Assembly (NCBI GenBank): GCA_016791105.1
Contig: JAEUNM010000127.1
Coordinates: 1 to 64,000 of the forward strand
Source of the DNA: Rhodocyclaceae bacterium
GTDB lineage: Bacteria > Pseudomonadota > Gammaproteobacteria > Burkholderiales > Rhodocyclaceae
Reading direction: 5' to 3'
Length of the DNA stretch: 64,000 nt
Part shown: positions 51,949 to 61,522 of the stretch, piece after piece
Position numbering within the stretch: the first letter of the stretch is position 1
Layout of the letters: every line of letters starts with the position of its first letter
Made by a program: the position numbers and the translations under genes
The notes under the pieces: generated by a model
What the model was told of the DNA's origin: nothing
Seen by the model: the letters and a program-made list of their open reading frames with translations, nothing else
Database searches by the model: none

Positions 51949-54900
51949 TTATGCTGCATTCAAGGCTGTCTGAAGTTCTTCACCGATGCTGGCCCGCTGT
52001 TTGAGTAGTAAGTATGACCAACGCCCAAATCGACCGTCCGCATTTACGGAATCCACCCATCGTTTTGCAGCCGCTTCCTTCTCACCTAGCCTCTCATCAT
52101 GCCCTTTCGTTTCCACAATAATGTAACGCGGTTCCGGCGAATCCAAGCGGACAACAAAATCCGGCAAGTAGTCGTGACCCGTGCCGGCATGCAAGTAAGG
52201 AATAGCAAAGCCTAGTCCGGCATTCTTGACGAAGCTCTTAACCCGAGAATGGTTGTCAAGCGTATAGGCGGCAATACGTTCCCAGGACGAGTCGGGCACC
52301 ACGTAGTTCACATGGCTTTTGACTATCGCGAACGGCTCCTTGCGCGTTGCGTAGTCGACATCCTGCGTCGTGCCCGCATCGCGATGCCGCTCCAGCCGCA
52401 CCCGTTCGCCCGCAGTGCTCGTGGAAACGATGGCGGCCAGAAGGCGCTCCATCATCATTCCATAGTAGGGAGCAAGGAAGATATCCACCGGCATGGACGG
52501 TGAAAACGCGCGCACTTTGTCGCGAACAAAGCGTGCGACGATGGTTGCGAACTGCGGAAACAAAATTGCCGGATGGATAGGAGGTGAATCGGTGGGGGGC
52601 TGTGTGAGATAGCTTCGGACCAGTTCCCGCGCCGCTTGCGCGACCAACGTTTGTTCGCGGCGCCCGTCGCGGAACGCGGCGAGTGACACCGTGTCAAGTG
52701 CTCCGGGCCCATACAGCGTTGGCCGTCCCTGGTTGGTTGGCAGCCCTGCTTTCATCTGCACTTCGGGAGGAATTGTGCTGGGATCGATTTCCACTACCGG
52801 GACACGATCCCAGTCGACATCGACTCTTGTACTCAACTCGCAGGCATAGCCCTCGACGCGCGGAAAGCGAATCTCCAGGCCGGCTCTCTCGGGTAAGGCG
52901 CGCACCCGCCAGGTCTTCACGGGCGGGCGGGGAGCCCCCCCCTTGTTGGCCTTGAACGGCACTATCTGGAAAGGAACGCCAAAAACCTGCGCCACCTCCT
53001 CACCGAGGCGTTCTTCCTGCCCTTCGCCGTCGGTCTCGTAACTCGCCCGCCGTAGGCCCCGTCCAACCACCTGCTCGCAGAGCAATTGCGACATGAATGG
53101 GCGCAGACCAACGATGTGCGTGACGGTATTGCAGTCCCAGCCCTCGGTCAGCATGCCCACGCTGACGATTGCGCGTACATCCCGCCCTGGTGGCGTAAGC
53201 GGTTTGCCAAGCTTATCGGCGAGAGCTACAAAGCCTTCCGGATAGATCGGGCTGCCCTGGCGGTCGCGCGGCCAGTCAAGCCGCCCGACGGTATCCAGGG
53301 TGAAGCGCATCCAGGCTGTGAGATCAGACTTTGCATCGCCGGAATCAGTCTCGGACACCACGTTGGAATCCACCCGAATCGTGTTGATCACCCCATCGCG
53401 GTTGCGAAAGTCTGCCAGATCCGAGGACGGAATGCCCGGCGGTGGATTGTCATCGGCCAGCCATTCGTACACCAGCTTCGCCAGTTTGGTGTTCTTGCAA
53501 ACGAGGATGAATACCGGCGGGCGCGGATCGGTGCTGTTGGCTTTCCATTCGCGTGCCAACTCCTGCCAGAGCTTGCCCAGCATCACGATGGGTGTGTAGG
53601 CATAACGCAAAATGGCTTCCGGCTTGGCGGCGCTCTTCTTGCCCCCGCGTTCCGATGCTTTCAGTTGCGGGAGAATCCAGCGCCAAATATTGAAGTAACC
53701 GGGGATCGACTGGCCCGACAAATCGCGCACCGCGAACTGCGGAATTTTCGTCAGGCCCGATTCGATGGCCTCCATCAAGTCGAAGCTCGATACCACCCAG
53801 GGAAAAGGGCGATTGGCCTGTTCGCTGACCCGGCCCAGGAAATAGGGCGTCGCCGAAAAGTCGACGCAGCGATTGATGCCGGCCAGACGATGGATGCGAT
53901 CCAGTCCTTCGATCCAGATCGTCGCTTCCTTGTAGTACTCCTCCAGCCCTTCGTCGTCGGCTTCTTCGAAATCATCCGGTTCTTCGGATTTGATGCGATA
54001 GGCGTGGTGTGCTTCATCGTTGAGCACCAGCAAATTGGCACGCCGCCCCGCCTTGATGCCCAGCACACGCTCAAGCCATGCCGCATCGGATTCCACGTAG
54101 CGCGTACTCGCCACTAGGGCCTTGACCAGCGATCCGCTGTCGTCGGTTTCTTCCTTCACAACTTCCAACAGGCCAGCCGCCAGCTGTCGCTGGTAGTCAT
54201 TCAGCGTCAGGTAGCGCGTGCCACGTGCCGTGGTCGTCTTGTCGCCGAGTCGAATGGTTTCGACGGTGTTGATCTCGCGGCCGGCACGAACGACGCGTGC
54301 CGCCGTGCCGCCAACCCTGTTTGCATCCTGCAAGGCAAAGGCATGCCAGTTCGTAACGACGACGCGACCTTGCGAGAGCGGCCCCATGAGATGGGGCGGC
54401 ACCAGGTCGCGGCTGCGATACAGACTGGCTTCGTTCAGTTGCGGATCAAGTTCCGCAAGCCGATTGCGAATGGTCACATTCGGGCAGACCACAAGCACTA
54501 AATCCGAGAACAGCCGTGCGCGGCTCTTGTCGTGGCCGCCGGCAACCTTGTTCAGGATGCTCCAGGCGGTGAGCATCCCCATGACTGTCGTCTTGCCGCT
54601 CCCCGTGGCCATTTTGCAGGCATAACGCAGGAAAGCGCTGGCACCTTCCCCCTTTTGTCGCTCCGTCGGTTCGTCAGCTGGCACCTGAATGCCATGCAGG
54701 AAATCCGCTCGTGCCTCGGTCAGAAAGATCGCTGTTTCCGCAGCCTCGCGTTGCGCAAAAAACAGGCGTTTGTCGCGTCCGTCGCGCTGCCAATAGGCCA
54801 ACAGCTCCAAGGTGATTTTCGACGCGCCGGGATAGCCGGCCGAGCGCCACTCAGCCAGCCGTTGGCGAATACGCGAAACCAAAAGCAACTCGATCTCGTA

Positions 54901-55080
54901 GCCAATATCCTCGTCCATGCCCTCCCTGGAAACATCGAAGCTCGGGGGGCGATAGAAATACACCGGTCGCCGCCGTCCTGCCTCGATGCGCGGTGGTGTG
55001 CCTTCCTCGATACGCCAGTGCTTTGCCGGTTCCAGAAACGGCGCATTCAGGATCGGGGTTTCAACCTGGAAATCAAACAT
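51949..55080 (-). CDS. res: Type III restriction enzyme, Res subunit
   Basis: A 1043-residue helicase-nuclease. Walker A ATGSGKT is at 158-164, the DEAH box NDEAHHAY at 354-361, the SAT motif FSATPYF follows, and helicase motif VI-like QVVGRGLRR comes later. The C-terminal nuclease has PDFVV (Asp974) and ETKG (Glu990, Lys992), a complete PD-(D/E)XK site. Res acts only with Mod, translocating or sliding between two head-to-head unmethylated sites before cutting. It is the last gene of the five-gene restriction cluster and overlaps the upstream ATPase-TOPRIM gene by 8 bp. Intact and of normal length. Confidence 0.95.
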   Translation of the reverse strand: MFDFQVETPILNAPFLEPAKHWRIEEGTPPRIEAGRRRPVYFYRPPSFDVSREGMDEDIGYEIELLLVSRIRQRLAEWRSAGYPGASKITLELLAYWQRDGRDKRLFFAQREAAETAIFLTEARADFLHGIQVPADEPTERQKGEGASAFLRYACKMATGSGKTTVMGMLTAWSILNKVAGGHDKSRARLFSDLVLVVCPNVTIRNRLAELDPQLNEASLYRSRDLVPPHLMGPLSQGRVVVTNWHAFALQDANRVGGTAARVVRAGREINTVETIRLGDKTTTARGTRYLTLNDYQRQLAAGLLEVVKEETDDSGSLVKALVASTRYVESDAAWLERVLGIKAGRRANLLVLNDEAHHAYRIKSEEPDDFEEADDEGLEEYYKEATIWIEGLDRIHRLAGINRCVDFSATPYFLGRVSEQANRPFPWVVSSFDLMEAIESGLTKIPQFAVRDLSGQSIPGYFNIWRWILPQLKASERGGKKSAAKPEAILRYAYTPIVMLGKLWQELAREWKANSTDPRPPVFILVCKNTKLAKLVYEWLADDNPPPGIPSSDLADFRNRDGVINTIRVDSNVVSETDSGDAKSDLTAWMRFTLDTVGRLDWPRDRQGSPIYPEGFVALADKLGKPLTPPGRDVRAIVSVGMLTEGWDCNTVTHIVGLRPFMSQLLCEQVVGRGLRRASYETDGEGQEERLGEEVAQVFGVPFQIVPFKANKGGAPRPPVKTWRVRALPERAGLEIRFPRVEGYACELSTRVDVDWDRVPVVEIDPSTIPPEVQMKAGLPTNQGRPTLYGPGALDTVSLAAFRDGRREQTLVAQAARELVRSYLTQPPTDSPPIHPAILFPQFATIVARFVRDKVRAFSPSMPVDIFLAPYYGMMMERLLAAIVSTSTAGERVRLERHRDAGTTQDVDYATRKEPFAIVKSHVNYVVPDSSWERIAAYTLDNHSRVKSFVKNAGLGFAIPYLHAGTGHDYLPDFVVRLDSPEPRYIIVETKGHDERLGEKEAAAKRWVDSVNADGRFGRWSYLLLKQRASIGEELQTALNAA

Positions 55081-56764
55081 CGGCGACTCCGAATGCCTGC
55101 TTGATCTGGTTCAGACGCTCAATGATTTCCGGATGAACTTCCTCCCTCTGGAATTGGGCGGCAATTTCGAAGAACTCGCGCTTGGGCACATCCATGCCCG
55201 CAACTTGCATCAGTTCTGGCAATAAGGTCTTGCTGATAGGCTCGCTCTTGAAGTAGGTGTTGAGCAACGGATCGTTCTCGCTTCGGCCGTCGAGAAATTG
55301 CAGTTTTTCTCGCAACGCCGTCGCGGCCAGCGCGCCGCCTTCCGCGCCCAATCGGCTCTCGAAGAATCGTCGCAAGGGAGCCTCGACGATTAGATAGCTT
55401 TCAATCTCATACCGACGCCAGCGCAACCGCTGCATGCGTTCAGGGTTTCCGGTAATCAAGTCAGGTGCCTTGTTCCTTTCGTTGTCTCCATCCAGCAGCT
55501 CAAGCGCCGGCAAATCCGGGCGTGCTAACTTCAGCATCTCCCAATGTCTTTGCGGCATGAATTCGCCAAGACCATCAGGAAGTGGCGCTTTGGAGGATTT
55601 GCCAAGTACGTCCCGTGTCAGCAACTGGAGAGCTCTCTCGTCGCCCAATACCCGCGCGAAGGCCTGCAAAATCTCGAAATCTGTAAAGTCCTCGGTATAA
55701 AAGACACCTTTGGCGCCTTCCACCTCAAGAAGATCGCTGTGCGTTAGCGCTCCGAACGAATTCACCAGTTGCGCCCGCTCAAGATCGCTCTGCACCAGAC
55801 GTGGTGTGCCATACATCAGGTAAAGCTCACGCGCGTCAACGTTGTTGACGATCATCTCCGAGTGTGTGGCAACGAAAAGCTGCGCCTGACGGCTCACGGC
55901 AACCGAACGCAGCTCGCCGTAAATCGAGCGCTGCAAGATCATGTGCAGGTGCGCGTCGGGTTCGTCTATGAGCAGTGCCAGGGTCGTGGAGTTGGCGTTT
56001 CGATGCTGGGTCAGCAGCAGGGCCAACAGCAGCAACACTTGCAGGAACCCGCTTCCCGCACTCGCGATATCGAACCTGGGTGCATTCTCAATACCGCGAT
56101 GACGATATTCGCAAACCAGTTGTGCTGCTGCTTGGGGAGGCAGCAGCTCATATTCAAAGAGACGTCCAATGGAATCGTTGAGCAGTCTCCATGCGTCATC
56201 GTCACGATACGCCTTGACCAGCAGATTGCGCAGAACCTCGCCAGGACGACCCTGTGCCAAAAGGTCGTCCAAGGCTTCCTCGTCGGCAAGTCGCCGTTCT
56301 TCGCGCGCCAAGCCCGACATGGCCGGAATAAACGTGGTTCGAACTTGCAACGCCGGATGGCTCAATACCGCAGGAGAAAGACTGTCATTTGCCTTTGGGC
56401 GAACCTTGATGGAGCCACCCGATTGGAATTTGAACTCTAGCGTCACCAAGGGCGAGCCATCGACCTGAAGGCCGATCTCGAAGGGCTGCTGCCGCTGGCG
56501 ATTGCGCCAGAGCATGTCGAACGAACGCACTGCAACAGCGGAAAATGCCAGTCGCTCCAGTTCCTGCCAGCGATAGCCGTTTTTGCGTGGATTCGAATCG
56601 TTTAGCTCGCGCCACTTGCGGAAGCCGAGTTCCCAAGCCGCGATGGCCTGCAACAGAGTGGTCTTGCCGGTATTGTTTGGCCCCGCCAGCACGACGTGGC
56701 TGGGAATCGAGAATGCCACTTCGCCAAAGCGTTTGAATCCCTTGAGGGTGACCAGACGGATCAT
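55073..56764 (-). CDS. OLD/PARIS-like ATPase fused to a TOPRIM (DUF4435-like) domain
   Basis: A 563-residue protein. The N-terminal AAA_15/21-type ATPase has Walker A GPNNTGKT (28-35) and Walker B TLALLIDEPDAHLH with THSEMIV, around 265-300. The C-terminal part has GVFYTEDFTDFEIL (~346), LPALELLDGDNE (~418) and WRRYEIESYLI (~450). This order, E..TD, then LxDxDN, then a YxIExYL segment, is that of the TOPRIM/DUF4435 nucleases found in OLD and in PARIS AriB. It therefore looks like a single-chain ATPase-TOPRIM defence protein. It overlaps its neighbours by 4 and 8 bp and lies between mod and res. The TOPRIM call is from motifs; a profile search should decide. Confidence 0.75.
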   Translation of the reverse strand: MIRLVTLKGFKRFGEVAFSIPSHVVLAGPNNTGKTTLLQAIAAWELGFRKWRELNDSNPRKNGYRWQELERLAFSAVAVRSFDMLWRNRQRQQPFEIGLQVDGSPLVTLEFKFQSGGSIKVRPKANDSLSPAVLSHPALQVRTTFIPAMSGLAREERRLADEEALDDLLAQGRPGEVLRNLLVKAYRDDDAWRLLNDSIGRLFEYELLPPQAAAQLVCEYRHRGIENAPRFDIASAGSGFLQVLLLLALLLTQHRNANSTTLALLIDEPDAHLHMILQRSIYGELRSVAVSRQAQLFVATHSEMIVNNVDARELYLMYGTPRLVQSDLERAQLVNSFGALTHSDLLEVEGAKGVFYTEDFTDFEILQAFARVLGDERALQLLTRDVLGKSSKAPLPDGLGEFMPQRHWEMLKLARPDLPALELLDGDNERNKAPDLITGNPERMQRLRWRRYEIESYLIVEAPLRRFFESRLGAEGGALAATALREKLQFLDGRSENDPLLNTYFKSEPISKTLLPELMQVAGMDVPKREFFEIAAQFQREEVHPEIIERLNQIKQAFGVADV

Positions 56765-57315
56765 TGGATTGCCTGCGCGGCGCGAATCAGTTCGGAAATT
56801 GGCAGATCAACGTCAATGGGCCAATTGGCCCGCAACGTATTCCCCTTGCCTTGTTTGAAGAACGACGGCCGCGTTGTTCCTTTGGGCGGAGATTTGGGGC
56901 GATACGCCGCCACGCCAAAGCAACGCGGCGTCAGTGCGTGGCCATGCGAAAACCGGATCAGCTTGAACAGATACTCGCCAAACGCAATACCACATTCGAT
57001 CTGGTATTGCGCACGCCTTGGGTTTTCTGATGCCTTGCACTCGATGGCGAACAGCAAGGGGCTGGCATCGGTTCCCCGACAAATCACGGTCAGATCATTT
57101 CGCGCATTCATTCCAGCGGCAACTACAGGAAAGGGATTCTCGCCCCGCTTATCCAGAGAAAATGCCACCATCTTGGCGCTCGCCTTCAAGCGAAAACGGC
57201 TTGTCGAGCCGTCATGATGGCTTTCCGCGTGCACCAGATAACCGCCGTGAGCGCGACAGAGGAAATCAGGATGAATGGCCCTCTCGACGATATTGAAGAA
57301 CTCCTCATCCGTCAT
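56761..57315 (-). CDS. Small PD-(D/E)XK-like protein of the restriction cluster
   Basis: A 184-residue protein not recognised as a named family. The segment NDLTVICRGTDASPLLFAIE then CKAS has Asp74, Glu92 and Lys94 spaced like the D...(E)xK core of restriction-type nucleases, with hydrophobic strands around it. It overlaps both neighbouring ATPase genes by 4 bp. A small nuclease or nuclease-fold partner of one of the ATPases is the simplest reading. DNA or RNA cleavage is inference. Confidence 0.6.
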   Translation of the reverse strand: MTDEEFFNIVERAIHPDFLCRAHGGYLVHAESHHDGSTSRFRLKASAKMVAFSLDKRGENPFPVVAAGMNARNDLTVICRGTDASPLLFAIECKASENPRRAQYQIECGIAFGEYLFKLIRFSHGHALTPRCFGVAAYRPKSPPKGTTRPSFFKQGKGNTLRANWPIDVDLPISELIRAAQAIQ

Positions 57316-58718
57316 CGATCACCCTCCGTCGTGACCGCCTCCGGCACATCCACCGGGTGCAGTATGTCTTGCAAAGCAAAATAGATCGCGCTGTTGCTCT
57401 CATTAAGCCCGTTGATTGCGGCATCCATGCTTTCGACCTCCATGCCGAATTCGCGGGAAATGTCCAGTTGCTTAACAATCTTGTCCGTGAAGTGATAGGC
57501 CGCGACATCTTCGGGCTGCAAACGCTCGGTGCCTGTCTCGTCGTAGCCGAAGCGTTTCTCCACCTCTGAGCGATCCGGAAACTCCGTCGCCAACATGACC
57601 ATGTTGTTGAGTTCGCGAACGATGTAGTCCGAGTGCGTACTGATGACCACGCGTATGCCCCGGTTCACTAGGCGCGCCAACAACCGGGCAATCAGTCGCT
57701 GGTTGTCCGGGTGCAGATTGAGTTCCGGTTCATCGATCATCAAACAATCGCCTGGGGCGGCTTGCAATTCCAGCCATGCCCAAAGACCGTAAAAACTCTT
57801 GACGGTTGAAGACGTCAGGTGGATACCCAGTTCGGCCTCCGAGCGATAGGGCTTGGCCGTGATGACACCATCCTTGCTGACCTTGTAGCGCACTCGGGTA
57901 ATGTCTTTTTGCAGAAGCAATGCCTGATCGTGAAATGGATTGCCGTTCTTTGGAATCCGGGGGACGCGCTTGAGAAACTGGATATAGGAATCGATCGGTT
58001 CCGCGTACTGCGCCACCATCATGTCCTTGAACACTTCTACCGGGTTGCTCTCCTCGCGCTTCAAAGCCCGGACCAGAGCAGAGTTCTTTGCATCCAGATC
58101 GGGATAGAACAAGTTGAGACCGCCCCGTTCGGCCGGCAACAGGAAGGCGCTGCCTGGCAATGCGGAAGCCAGGCCGAGTGAGATCAAGCCGGACGAAACC
58201 AGCTCGGCAAGCAGTGAGACGGGCACCTTCCCCACATTCACAGACGTCCAGGCCATCGCAGGGCCGGTTTCACCTTCGGTCAGGCGAACATCCAACCTTC
58301 CTTCGGCGCCAAGTGCAATCGAGCGACCAAATGCATTGGCGTTTTGCGGCAGCGTTTCCATCAGATATCCCGCATCCAGATGCAAAGCAATGGACGAGTC
58401 GCCAAACAGCGCCGGTGGTGCGCTGAACAAGTCTGGCAAGCGCTTATTCAGGCCTTCTGCAATGCCTTTTTCCAAGGTGTTCCAATGCTGACGGATAAAG
58501 TCTCGCAACGGATAGATTGCGCTGCCACTAGACTTGATTTCTTCCGCCATGCGCTCCGCCAATGCAAATACATGACGCGAGCGGCGCTGCAACAAAGCCC
58601 AAAGGATATACATCGCATAGGTCTTGCCCGTGTTGTTGCCGCCACAAAACACGGTCAAACGCGCCGGTTCGATCACGGCCTCTTTCAGCGTCCCAATGTT
58701 CTTGAGCGTTACCTTCAT
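57312..58718 (-). CDS. AAA family ATPase (AAA_15/21, SMC-like head) of the restriction cluster
   Basis: A 468-residue ATPase. Walker A is GGNNTGKT (26-33). The ABC-like half has GDCLMIDEPELNLHPDN near 320-335 and STHSDYIVRELNN, the D-loop/H-loop type of OLD, RecF and AriA proteins. There is no obvious nuclease domain at its C-terminus, which fits a two-component arrangement with the small gene that follows. It overlaps mod by 4 bp and the small gene by 4 bp. Confidence 0.85.
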   Translation of the reverse strand: MKVTLKNIGTLKEAVIEPARLTVFCGGNNTGKTYAMYILWALLQRRSRHVFALAERMAEEIKSSGSAIYPLRDFIRQHWNTLEKGIAEGLNKRLPDLFSAPPALFGDSSIALHLDAGYLMETLPQNANAFGRSIALGAEGRLDVRLTEGETGPAMAWTSVNVGKVPVSLLAELVSSGLISLGLASALPGSAFLLPAERGGLNLFYPDLDAKNSALVRALKREESNPVEVFKDMMVAQYAEPIDSYIQFLKRVPRIPKNGNPFHDQALLLQKDITRVRYKVSKDGVITAKPYRSEAELGIHLTSSTVKSFYGLWAWLELQAAPGDCLMIDEPELNLHPDNQRLIARLLARLVNRGIRVVISTHSDYIVRELNNMVMLATEFPDRSEVEKRFGYDETGTERLQPEDVAAYHFTDKIVKQLDISREFGMEVESMDAAINGLNESNSAIYFALQDILHPVDVPEAVTTEGDR

Positions 58719-61519
58719 TTCTGTTCCTCCAGCTTCCGCACCACCATCAGCTCATTGCCGCGGTCGTCGATCACTTTCACGGCGATCTGCTTGTGCTGGC
58801 CAGCGGCGAAGGGCGTTGAGCTGTCTCCCGCCAGATGCGCCCACACCGAATCATCAAAATCGGCCTTCAGCGCGCGCTTCAGGTTGTCCCAGGATTGCGT
58901 GCGCGGGAAGAAGGCCTGGCACACGCGGAACACCATGCCGTTGTAGTCGGTATCGAGGAACCAGGCCGGCACGTCGAGGCCGGTGCGGGTATCGATCTCC
59001 ATCGTCACCGGATCGAACACATCCAGGCCGTTCAGCTTCACGTCGTAATAAGCCTGATTCGGGATGGCGCCCACGGGCGGCGGCACCTCGCGCACCGCGA
59101 CGTCCGGCTGGCCGCAGACGGAGAAAATCTGCGAAGAGCGCATGTTCTTGAGCAGATCGCCCATCAGGATGTCCGGCGTGGCCTGCACATAGGTCGTCGG
59201 CATGCCCATCGCCGAATACTCGTCGATGGCCTGCCGGGCCTTGGGCTCGATGGCGAAGCCGATGACATACAGATGCGTGAAACCCTTGGCGGTTGCCTCC
59301 TGCCAGGCATTGAGCACGGCCACTTCCGCCACCGGCCCGTGCTCGGGGCCGAACAGCAGCGCCACCGGCTCACCCTGACGCAGCGCCAGCCCACCGTTGG
59401 CGGCATCGGCATCCTCCAGCGCCGTTGCCAGGCTGGCTTGCGGTCGCACCACCGCTTCGGCACAGAGATAAAGCGTCTTCGCCGGCCGGCGAATGCCGTC
59501 GAGCGGCACCGTTTTGCCGCCGGGCAGATGCAGTACCGGCGAGGCGCGCAGCACTTCGATCATGCGGTCGACAAAGCCTTCCGCCGCGGCGGCCGAAAAG
59601 TCGGCGCTGGCGGGACGGGGCCCGTGTTCGTCTTCCGTGCCGAAATTGCTCGCGGTCGGGATGGTGGCCTCGAACACAAAGGGGCCGCAGACGCGGGTAA
59701 TGCCGCTTTGCTCTTCCGGCCGATCCACCAGCACTTCGTATTTCGGCGGCTCGTTATTGGCGATACTGCCCAGGGTGATGTGCGGCACGATACCACCGAC
59801 ATGCTCGCCCTTGCGGTTCTTCTTCTCGCGATAAACAAAACCGCCCGCCGGCCCGCGCCCTGGTTCCTTGAGTTCGTAGTACTTGAAGGTGGCGGTCAGC
59901 AGCCGCTGCCGCGCCAGCGCCAACGGCACGCGCGAGGTGTCGATGGTGATCCAGCGCCGGCCCCATTGTTCGGCGACGTAGGCGGTGGTGCCGGATCCGC
60001 AGGTGGGGTCGAGTACGAGGTCTCCAGGGGCGGTAGTCATTAGGACGCAGCGCTGGATCGCAAGGCTATCAGTCTGCACGACGTAAAGTGGTTTTTCAGA
60101 AAACCCACTACCCCCTGTATCGGGCCAAACGTTCTTAAGCGGCGACACAGGGAAATCATCTAGGTAGAGCTTAGAGCACGGCGTGTTGCCAATAATCATC
60201 ACACGTCCCAGTTTGTCCAAACGCTCAGTGCTTTCCGGTCCAAGGCTCCAATGTCGATTTGCGCCAGCCGAGAATTTTCTGCCTTGGAGCGTAATCACAT
60301 GGTCGTTTGCGTTTGCTCCGGGGGACGTAAGTGGCCCAGGACGGAAAACTCGCCATCCTGAGGGTAGGGATTTCGGGTTGTCCAGTTCGTCGTCAGTCAT
60401 TCGCCGGATCGTTTGTCGATCGGGAGACTCACACCATACATATTGCTTAGCCCCATCCTCACCGGCTTCTTTGAACATGAAGAGGGGTGAGAACTTGACG
60501 CAACTTTTTTGTTTTACGTAGTGGAGGATGAAGTCATAAGTACTCGGAACGAGGTTGACCGATTGACCACCCGTTTTTCGGAACATGAATTGACCTACGT
60601 AATTTCCTTCCCCAAACACCTCATCCATCACCTCCCGAACATGGTGCAGGTTCTCGTCCGAAATCTGCACGAACACGCTGCCCGATTCGGTGAGCAGGTC
60701 GCGCGCCAGCAGCAGGCGGTCGCGCAGGTAGGTGAGATAGGAGTGCAGGCCCAGTTCCCAGGTGTCGCGGTAGGCCTTGACCATCTCCGGCTCGCGGGTG
60801 AAGTCTTCGTCGTCGTTGTGGCCAACATCGCGCTTCCTCACGAAGGGCTGGAAGTTGCTGCCGAATTTCACGCCATAGGGCGGGTCGATGTAGATCATCT
60901 GCACCTGCCCGCCCATGTTTTCGTAGTGCAGCAGCGAGTTCATCACCACCAGCGAGTCACCCAGCACCATGCGGTTCTGCCAGCCGTTTGGGTGCTCGTA
61001 GGCTAGGCGCAACTGCTCGGGCAGGCTGCGTTCGGGGTGGCCGAAGAAACCTTCGAACGCAAGCTGGCCGCTGGCTTCGAAGCTCTTCACCGAGTCGAGA
61101 ATCGCCTGCGTCGACAGGCGCTCGTGGATGAACAGCGGCAGGGTGGGCACATCAAAGGAAAGGTGTTCGGCCTTGCCCGCCCAGTTGAGGAAGGGGCGGG
61201 AAAGCGCCTTGAGTTCGTTGAACGCCTGGCGCGCGGCATGCAGGGCTGCGCCATCGTCGGGCCGGGCAGCCAGTTTGGCCAAGGCCGCTTCCAGTTCGGC
61301 GATGCGCGCCTCGCCCTGTTCGCGTGCCGGGTTCTGCGCGTCCCATTGCATTTCGGGAGCGAGAGAGGAATCGTAGCGGTAGGTGGCCGTGGACTTCTTT
61401 TTCTTGAAGCGCGTCTGCGCGCCCGCCTCGGGGCGGACGAGGGCTTTTGCGCTCGGGTGCTGGTAAGAAGCCGTGGTTGCGGCAAGTGTCGGCATTGTCG
61501 TTTTTTTGCGTGGCGGCAT
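58715..61519 (-). CDS. mod: Type III DNA methyltransferase, Mod subunit
   Basis: A 934-residue methyltransferase, longer than many Mod proteins (~600-700). DPPY is at 212-215 (YIDPPYGVKFG) and the AdoMet site DPTCGSGT at 504-511: motif IV before motif I, the beta class of N6-adenine type III Mod. The target-recognition domain should lie between them. That segment (about 60050-60560) is visibly lower in GC than the flanks, a common sign of domain exchange. The ~250-residue C-terminal extension carries no motif I recognise. Mod methylates the site and gives Res its specificity. It follows the small HTH gene with 3 bp between. Confidence 0.93.
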   Translation of the reverse strand: MPPRKKTTMPTLAATTASYQHPSAKALVRPEAGAQTRFKKKKSTATYRYDSSLAPEMQWDAQNPAREQGEARIAELEAALAKLAARPDDGAALHAARQAFNELKALSRPFLNWAGKAEHLSFDVPTLPLFIHERLSTQAILDSVKSFEASGQLAFEGFFGHPERSLPEQLRLAYEHPNGWQNRMVLGDSLVVMNSLLHYENMGGQVQMIYIDPPYGVKFGSNFQPFVRKRDVGHNDDEDFTREPEMVKAYRDTWELGLHSYLTYLRDRLLLARDLLTESGSVFVQISDENLHHVREVMDEVFGEGNYVGQFMFRKTGGQSVNLVPSTYDFILHYVKQKSCVKFSPLFMFKEAGEDGAKQYVWCESPDRQTIRRMTDDELDNPKSLPSGWRVFRPGPLTSPGANANDHVITLQGRKFSAGANRHWSLGPESTERLDKLGRVMIIGNTPCSKLYLDDFPVSPLKNVWPDTGGSGFSEKPLYVVQTDSLAIQRCVLMTTAPGDLVLDPTCGSGTTAYVAEQWGRRWITIDTSRVPLALARQRLLTATFKYYELKEPGRGPAGGFVYREKKNRKGEHVGGIVPHITLGSIANNEPPKYEVLVDRPEEQSGITRVCGPFVFEATIPTASNFGTEDEHGPRPASADFSAAAAEGFVDRMIEVLRASPVLHLPGGKTVPLDGIRRPAKTLYLCAEAVVRPQASLATALEDADAANGGLALRQGEPVALLFGPEHGPVAEVAVLNAWQEATAKGFTHLYVIGFAIEPKARQAIDEYSAMGMPTTYVQATPDILMGDLLKNMRSSQIFSVCGQPDVAVREVPPPVGAIPNQAYYDVKLNGLDVFDPVTMEIDTRTGLDVPAWFLDTDYNGMVFRVCQAFFPRTQSWDNLKRALKADFDDSVWAHLAGDSSTPFAAGQHKQIAVKVIDDRGNELMVVRKLEEQK

Positions 61520-61522
61520 GGC

